From an uncultured Saprospiraceae bacterium (lineage in GTDB: Bacteria; Bacteroidota; Bacteroidia; Chitinophagales; Saprospiraceae), in assembly GCA_934699305.1 (NCBI GenBank), contig CAKUWM010000082.1, forward strand, positions 1 to 9,904: a stretch of DNA of 9,904 nucleotides, read 5' to 3'. The notes beneath the pieces were generated by a model that was not told where the DNA came from, searched no databases, and was given only the letters and a program-made list of their open reading frames with translations. Each line of letters begins with the position of its first letter. Positions within the stretch are counted from its first letter, which is position 1. Below are positions 5,245-9,904 of the stretch, piece by piece. A program made the position numbers and the translations under genes.

Positions 5245-8200
5245 CTAATGTATCGAATTATGCCTGAAAATGGGGATTGATATATAAAATGTAGTACCTG
5301 TATTCAGTTCTGACTTGAAGGTAATAGTACCCTGGATTGAATCTATGATTGACTTGCACATCGCCAGACCTAATCCCATGCCACTATTTTTAGTTGTGAA
5401 TCTTGGATAGAATACTTTCTCATACATTTCAGTAGGAATTCCAATGCCATTATCTTTGATTGAAAGAATAGCATGTTCTTTGTCCTGTCTAAGTTCTATA
5501 TCGATTTTACCTGATTTTCCGGGAGGTATGGACTGTATCGCATTTTGCATCAAATTGTTCAAGACCCTTACCATGTGAGATTTGTCAGCCATGATTATAA
5601 TGTCATCCATCGGCACTCTTAAGCTAAATGCTATGTCGTCTTTCTTTCTGAAAAGCTCATGAATGGAGGTTATCAGCTCATTGAAATTCAGGTATTCGAT
5701 GACGGGGGCGGGCATTTTAGCAAAGTTGGAGAACTCCGATGCAATGCTTGCCAGGTTGTCGATTTGTTCGATAATCGTGTTTGCTGTTTCCTTTACGACT
5801 TGTTGCGCTTCTTCCTTTGAAAGCGACATAATTTTGCGTTCAAGGTATTGAATACTCAGTTTCATTGGCGTTAGCGGATTCTTGATTTCGTGAGCCACTT
5901 GCTGTGCCATATCCCGCCAGGCACCTTCCCTTTCACTCTTGATGATAAGGTCGGTACTTTCTTCAAGCTGCGTTATCATATTATTGTATTCATAGATTAG
6001 GGTACCTATTTCGTCCTGTTGCTCCCATTTCAGTTGTTCATTCTTCTTTCCTAATTTAATCTGACGTAGATTTTCCATAAGTCTAACTAAGGGTTTGGTA
6101 ACTGAATTGGCAACAAAGTAGGCTATTCCCCCTGCAACCAACAACAGAAATATGTACACATTGAGCAATGTACCCAAAAAATCAGAGGCCGCAAAGAAGG
6201 TGTTGGTGTTGCCCTCAGAATATGGAACAGACAGCCATGCTGATCTTTCGTCATCTCCTTGCCTCAACCTAACATAAGCCGCCTTAATATAATTGCCATC
6301 GTCAGTCAACTCATAAAAAATAAGCTTATTCTTAAAGTTAAGCTGTAGATACGGAATGGGCGGCATCATAGATTGCATTTTCCTTGTTTCCCTGCCCGTT
6401 ACTGAAGAAAACACTTCAAATCCTCTTGTATTGAACATGCTATAGTTGGTCTGATGACTCTGAGCCACTTTACGAAGCACGTTTTCATTGAGGGAATCCA
6501 AACCCGTCTGACCCAAAGTGGATTCTATATCCGAAGCCAAAGTAAATATCTTATCCTTCAGTTGGCTTTCTTCCATCTTAAAGGATAGATTTCTAAAATA
6601 ATTACCCGTAATCAATGCAATAATCACAAAGGAAACCATGATGACCAAAATAATACTATATTCTATTCGCTGCCTAAGATTAAAATATCTGGATATGTGG
6701 ATGGGTAGATCCTCCGGCAGGATATTAAAATATTGATTTAGAAATGCAATTAATATGACGAGAAATAACAATATAACTATGAGTAATGAACATAGAGAGA
6801 CAGGTTTTAACAGCCCCAATAAGTCTTTGCCTACAATAATGCTGTAATTGGAATCTATAGAAGTGGAAACTTCTGAACGACCATTTCCGGTAGATTCAAT
6901 CAAAACATTGTCTTTACCGCGTTGTTCATCGACTTTGATGTGGTCAAGATAAATATTGCCCTGACTTTCTATGAGATCTCCGTTGTGGTATATAGCATAA
7001 TCGTATTTCCCGAGGGCATGTTGACCTTTATAAAAGTTCTTTACATCAAAAATTTGTTGCCTCGGGAGGATTAGTTTTTTTGAAATTAAGAAAAATATCT
7101 CGGGGGATGGTTTTTCTTGGATACCTTGCCAATATATTTTTATCCACCATGAATGAAAGGCGACGGCAGAATAAGCCTTTAAAAAAGCGGGATTTTCTTC
7201 AAATCTAATAGGATGCCGGCTGAAAAGCTGTATAATATTTTGTTGAGAACGAAGATAAGAGGAATCATTTTTATGTATAAAAAAATCAACCGTATAATAT
7301 TGCCTGATATAATCGTATTGATTTAGGACAGATTGTATAACCTCTTTTGCGCGAATTTCATCTTGATGAATGATTGCTGTGGACAAAGCCTCATTTGCCT
7401 TTTTAGAATTCTTGAGTTGATTGACAAAGCTGCTTAAATCTTTCATCAATAAGGAATCATCGCGGTTGCTCAGAACATCTATTAATTTTTGCCTTTCCTC
7501 AAAGTCTTTATCTTTATTGAACTTAAACAAAGCGATGGTGCTAAATGCGGCGAAAAAAAATGTCCATATTACCAGCCACCCAAGCGATGGAGATTGTGTG
7601 GTGATAAATATGTCAAAAAGCAAAGCAAATAATATGGCTACAAGTAGAAGCATGGCTAAGGGTAAGTCCAGATTGGTCATTAGCACAAAGGGCAATATGA
7701 ATAAAAATCCTATTGCCATACCGATAAGTTTTTTCTTCAACCTGATGCCATTCTTCAATAGGCTTTTGTTGATATTGTACGCAAAGACAAAATATCGAAA
7801 TAAGAGAATTGCCAATAAAATCAAGCTTATAACAGGACCTTTCCCTTGATTCAACACATTGCTAAAGTCAAAATTAAGCCCACTATTTACAACCAATTCT
7901 CTCGCAAAAAATAGGATAAATACCAAGCCCAGATAGTCGGCCGTGTATATCAATACTGAAAATTTGATGGATTTATACTTGATGTTTTTGATAAACTTAA
8001 TCGGAACAATCCTTCTTAGTACATCTTCTATAATTAAGAAATATAAACAGATTATTAAAACCCAATGACCATACCATTGACTCAATATGGGTTTTTGTAC
8101 GATCTCTGACCGAATCAATCCCTCATCGATGGAGGCTCCTATCCCTATGATTAAATCCAGGGCTCTACATCCGATTACTACTAATATTGGGATAATGATA

Positions 8201-8874
8201 AATGATGCATTTAACCGTTCTTTACGACGCTTCAATTCATTGGCAAGTGTCCAGAATAAGAGTAAGTAAGCGAGATAATACAAAGGTGTAAGCCAGATAG
8301 TCCATGTATTTGGTTTGTGGAGATTAGACTTGATGATATAAGCTATTCTCTTATCGTCTTTCGATATCAGTAAATTATTGCTATGAGTGGCCTTCGTTTT
8401 ATCTGTTGTAAATTTACCCGGTAGTGAAAATTCTGCAATAAAATAATTGTCGGTGGCGCCTTCTTCCATCTGCCATGACCTTTGGAAGGTAGAATCATTA
8501 ACTAAAGTATAATTGGCTTTTTTGAGACTGACTTTCGCAGGCTCGGTAAAGCTCTTTGTCCAAGCTGTAAGCTTATTGCCACGGATGACGCCAAGGACAA
8601 AAGGCTTATCCTGCAATGATTTCAGGATATTGTCTGTATGTACGTCCGGAACAAGTCTTCCATCCGACCAGGAAGAAAGTAGGGTAACCACCTCATTGTC
8701 GTGAAGCGTTGACTCTATTTCCCGGTCAATATCTTGAAAGACTTCTGACAATTCAACACCTTGATCTCTTTTAAAAACTGTTTTCTGCACATAGAATTGC
8801 AATTGAATAAGACATAATAATGTCCAGACAATACAACAAGCTACGATTAACCGATTTTTTATAAAAGATTTCAA
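5245..8874 (-). CDS. Large NtrY-like multi-membrane-segment sensor histidine kinase
   Basis: This 1209-residue inner-membrane sensor kinase should phosphorylate itself on His995 and pass the phosphate to a response regulator not seen here. One membrane segment (9-29) precedes an extracytoplasmic region (31-190), then eight segments between 191 and 452, a second extracytoplasmic region (453-693), segments at 694-716 and 737-760, a third such region (761-904) and a last segment (905-923). Twelve segments leave both ends in the cytoplasm. HAMP covers about 925-975. The phosphoacceptor motif is VAHEIKNPLTPMKLS, preceded by WRDMAQQ as in NtrY kinases. The ATPase part has the N box (Asn1107, Asn1111), DNGIGIP from 1141, FYPRFTTK from 1155 and GMGLGL at 1165-1170, all intact. 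No receiver domain is fused. The start must be near 8874: a stop lies at 8892-8890 and the first in-frame Met is residue 136, so the start is TTG. Such very large kinases are known in Bacteroidota; the signal is unknown. Confidence 0.93.
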   Translation of the reverse strand: MKSFIKNRLIVACCIVWTLLCLIQLQFYVQKTVFKRDQGVELSEVFQDIDREIESTLHDNEVVTLLSSWSDGRLVPDVHTDNILKSLQDKPFVLGVIRGNKLTAWTKSFTEPAKVSLKKANYTLVNDSTFQRSWQMEEGATDNYFIAEFSLPGKFTTDKTKATHSNNLLISKDDKRIAYIIKSNLHKPNTWTIWLTPLYYLAYLLLFWTLANELKRRKERLNASFIIIPILVVIGCRALDLIIGIGASIDEGLIRSEIVQKPILSQWYGHWVLIICLYFLIIEDVLRRIVPIKFIKNIKYKSIKFSVLIYTADYLGLVFILFFARELVVNSGLNFDFSNVLNQGKGPVISLILLAILLFRYFVFAYNINKSLLKNGIRLKKKLIGMAIGFLFILPFVLMTNLDLPLAMLLLVAILFALLFDIFITTQSPSLGWLVIWTFFFAAFSTIALFKFNKDKDFEERQKLIDVLSNRDDSLLMKDLSSFVNQLKNSKKANEALSTAIIHQDEIRAKEVIQSVLNQYDYIRQYYTVDFFIHKNDSSYLRSQQNIIQLFSRHPIRFEENPAFLKAYSAVAFHSWWIKIYWQGIQEKPSPEIFFLISKKLILPRQQIFDVKNFYKGQHALGKYDYAIYHNGDLIESQGNIYLDHIKVDEQRGKDNVLIESTGNGRSEVSTSIDSNYSIIVGKDLLGLLKPVSLCSLLIVILLFLVILIAFLNQYFNILPEDLPIHISRYFNLRQRIEYSIILVIMVSFVIIALITGNYFRNLSFKMEESQLKDKIFTLASDIESTLGQTGLDSLNENVLRKVAQSHQTNYSMFNTRGFEVFSSVTGRETRKMQSMMPPIPYLQLNFKNKLIFYELTDDGNYIKAAYVRLRQGDDERSAWLSVPYSEGNTNTFFAASDFLGTLLNVYIFLLLVAGGIAYFVANSVTKPLVRLMENLRQIKLGKKNEQLKWEQQDEIGTLIYEYNNMITQLEESTDLIIKSEREGAWRDMAQQVAHEIKNPLTPMKLSIQYLERKIMSLSKEEAQQVVKETANTIIEQIDNLASIASEFSNFAKMPAPVIEYLNFNELITSIHELFRKKDDIAFSLRVPMDDIIIMADKSHMVRVLNNLMQNAIQSIPPGKSGKIDIELRQDKEHAILSIKDNGIGIPTEMYEKVFYPRFTTKNSGMGLGLAMCKSIIDSIQGTITFKSELNTGTTFYISIPIFRHNSIH

Positions 8875-9296
8875 ACTTAAATATGGTAATTATTGCTAAT
8901 TGACTGCAAGATACATATTTAATTAATATGTTATACATTAGTTTACCGTTTCAGACTCTTTTACCGATTTTCACACATAATTATTTTAAGATTCATAGCA
9001 AATAACATAATGACTAACCTGTTTTTTGAAATCTAGCCTATTATTTTTATGAAAATCAATTTCCAGTTGACCATTTATATCCCGAATACCGGTATCGAGG
9101 TTTCCCAAAACTTAAGAGCGCTGAATATATGAATAATCATGATGCAGGCATTGTTTCATTGTTTTGACGATGTATATGGTTTTAAGGTAGTTATACATCA
9201 AACATTTACTTAATTTCGAATATGATTTCAAAGTAAATAGTAAAAAAGCATCTACTTCAACATTTATTTTTTACCTTTACACCATAACCCAACAAA
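8875..9296. other. 422-base AT-rich region upstream of the kinase, no confident gene
   Basis: This should carry the promoter of the kinase, but I find no full TAnnTTTG on the minus strand. A short inverted repeat, CATATT-taatt-AATATG, lies at 8914-8930, 40 bases before the TTG start, and could be an operator or chance in AT-rich DNA. Two overlapping short plus-strand frames exist: a 27-codon frame from ATG 9049 to a stop at 9130-9132, and a 45-codon stop-free frame at 9030-9167 without a start. Neither is recognisable. The region may contain further gene debris belonging with the decayed nuclease next to it. Confidence 0.5.
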
Positions 9297-9662
9297 TCAC
9301 CTGTGCCATCACGTACACTAATTAGTTTCGACTGGGCGATGAAGCGCCTACTAAAGAACAAAGCCAATTTCGGTATCCTCAACAGATTTCTGACAGAATT
9401 GCTCAAGGAGGAGATTATCGTATAACACATCCTCGAGTCAGAAAGCAACCAAGAGGATGCATTGAACAAGTCCAACAAACTCGACCTGCTGTGTATCAAT
9501 CAAAAAGACGAATTGATAGCCATTGAGATACAGTACTATGTTGAGCCGGATTATTTACACAGGTGCTTATATGGAGTATCAAAGATCATCACCGAATACT
9601 TGTCTAAGGGCGAGGCTTACGCTCAAATTAAAAAAGTATATTCAACCCGAATTCAGCAGTAA
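9297..9662 (+). pseudogene. Decayed Rpn-family PD-(D/E)XK nuclease / putative transposase
   Basis: One frame reads SRTLISFDWAMKRLLKNKAN, then FGILNRFLTELLKEEIIV, a TAA stop at 9423-9425, then HILESESNQEDALNKSNKLD and on through LIAIEIQYYVEPDYLHR, LYGVSKIITEYLSKG and AQIKKVYS. This is the N-terminal half of the recombination-promoting nuclease (Rpn, PDDEXK-type putative transposase) family common in Bacteroidota. The nuclease residues are visible as Asp in KLDLLC (codon 9483-9485) and Glu/Gln in IEIQ (9525-9533). The gene is broken in three ways: no ATG precedes the conserved start (a GTG at 9303 is the only candidate), a nonsense codon interrupts it, and after KKVYS the sequence leaves the family at once (TRIQQ, stop) where intact members go on with a conserved INIVYFDLGQG-like stretch. 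Full members have roughly 300 residues; about 115 codons remain. The break coincides with a 12-bp repeat found again at 9825. Family assignment is from memory of conserved motifs. Confidence 0.75.
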
Positions 9663-9836
9663 AGGTTTTGAAAACCGTCTAATGCTGATTATAAGAGACG
9701 TCCTGATGTACGAATCGTTTCAATGGTTTCTGTAAACCATTGATTACGAGTCGTAAATCGATTCCGCATTGTCTTATGCAGAATGTGGGTTCAAGAGAAA
9801 TAATACCAACTCTTATCTTTGCCGAACCCGAATTCA
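9644..9836. repeat. 12-bp direct repeat AACCCGAATTCA at the 3' break of the nuclease pseudogene
   Basis: Identical copies occur at 9644-9655 and 9825-9836. The first begins exactly where similarity to the Rpn family ends. Short direct repeats at such a junction can be left by a deletion or insertion. A 12-bp match somewhere in 10 kb is not rare by chance, so the position, not the length, is the argument. Confidence 0.35.
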
Positions 9837-9904
9837 TTTTGAAGTCAACACTTTGTCTTTAAGAGGAATTGAGGTTGATCTCTTGTAATAATGAATGTAA
9901 TTCA
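9663..9904. other. Non-coding tail of the window with possible gene debris
   Basis: No complete gene is visible. Three stop-free stretches on the plus strand read like protein but have no recognisable motif: one ending at 9735 (ENRLMLIIRDVLMYESFQWF), a 43-codon stretch at 9757-9885 followed by a TAA, and an overlapping frame that includes MQNVGSREIIPTLIFAEPEF. They may be remnants from the event that removed the 3' half of the nuclease gene, or chance. Confidence 0.35.

Noticed and set aside
7421..7849. 142-codon plus-strand open frame inside the kinase gene
   Set aside because: It is antisense to the kinase's membrane block and N-terminal sensor part, and its basic, Ser/Asn-rich product is the usual complement of such coding sequence.
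8914..8930. CATATT-taatt-AATATG inverted repeat as a kinase operator
   Set aside because: Short, purely AT-rich arms like these are expected by chance in DNA of this composition.
9257..9499. 80-codon minus-strand open frame over the Rpn pseudogene
   Set aside because: The recognisable family motifs are all on the plus strand; this frame is its antisense shadow.

Overview
The window looks like chromosomal DNA from a member of the Bacteroidota. The reasons are AT-rich leaders with no clear Shine-Dalgarno sequence, several intergenic copies of the phylum's -7 promoter motif TAnnTTTG, a 1209-residue NtrY-like multi-membrane histidine kinase, a double-OmpA envelope protein, and small lipoproteins with an SC or AC lipobox. 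A finer placement (for example Saprospiria or Chitinophagia) is only a guess.

Layout, left to right. Positions 1-208 (-) hold the 5' end of dnaX, the clamp-loader subunit gene of DNA polymerase III. It is divergent from nadE (472-2109, +), a complete glutamine-dependent NAD+ synthetase. Convergent with nadE is a three-gene minus-strand cluster (3568 down to 2278) of small, mutually related lipoproteins of unknown function, closed by a strong intrinsic terminator at 2215-2253. A 509-base AT-rich gap (3569-4077) holds a perfect 13-bp hairpin and a good -7 motif, so the cluster may have a leader of about 300 nt. Next on the minus strand are a signal-peptide-bearing protein with two OmpA-like domains (4078-5136, GTG start) and, upstream of it, a 12-membrane-segment sensor histidine kinase (5245-8874, TTG start). 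These two are probably one transcription unit. The last kilobase has no intact gene. Its one recognisable item is a decayed Rpn-family PD-(D/E)XK nuclease/putative transposase (about 9297-9662, +) with an internal stop and a lost 3' half.

How the genes relate. dnaX and nadE are housekeeping genes with no evident link to the rest. The kinase, the peptidoglycan-binding-type OmpA protein and the lipoprotein trio are all envelope proteins on the same strand, so an envelope-sensing locus is a reasonable inference. No response regulator is visible in the window, and nothing in the sequence proves a shared function. The least explained item is the tandem family of three small lipoproteins with its structured leader.
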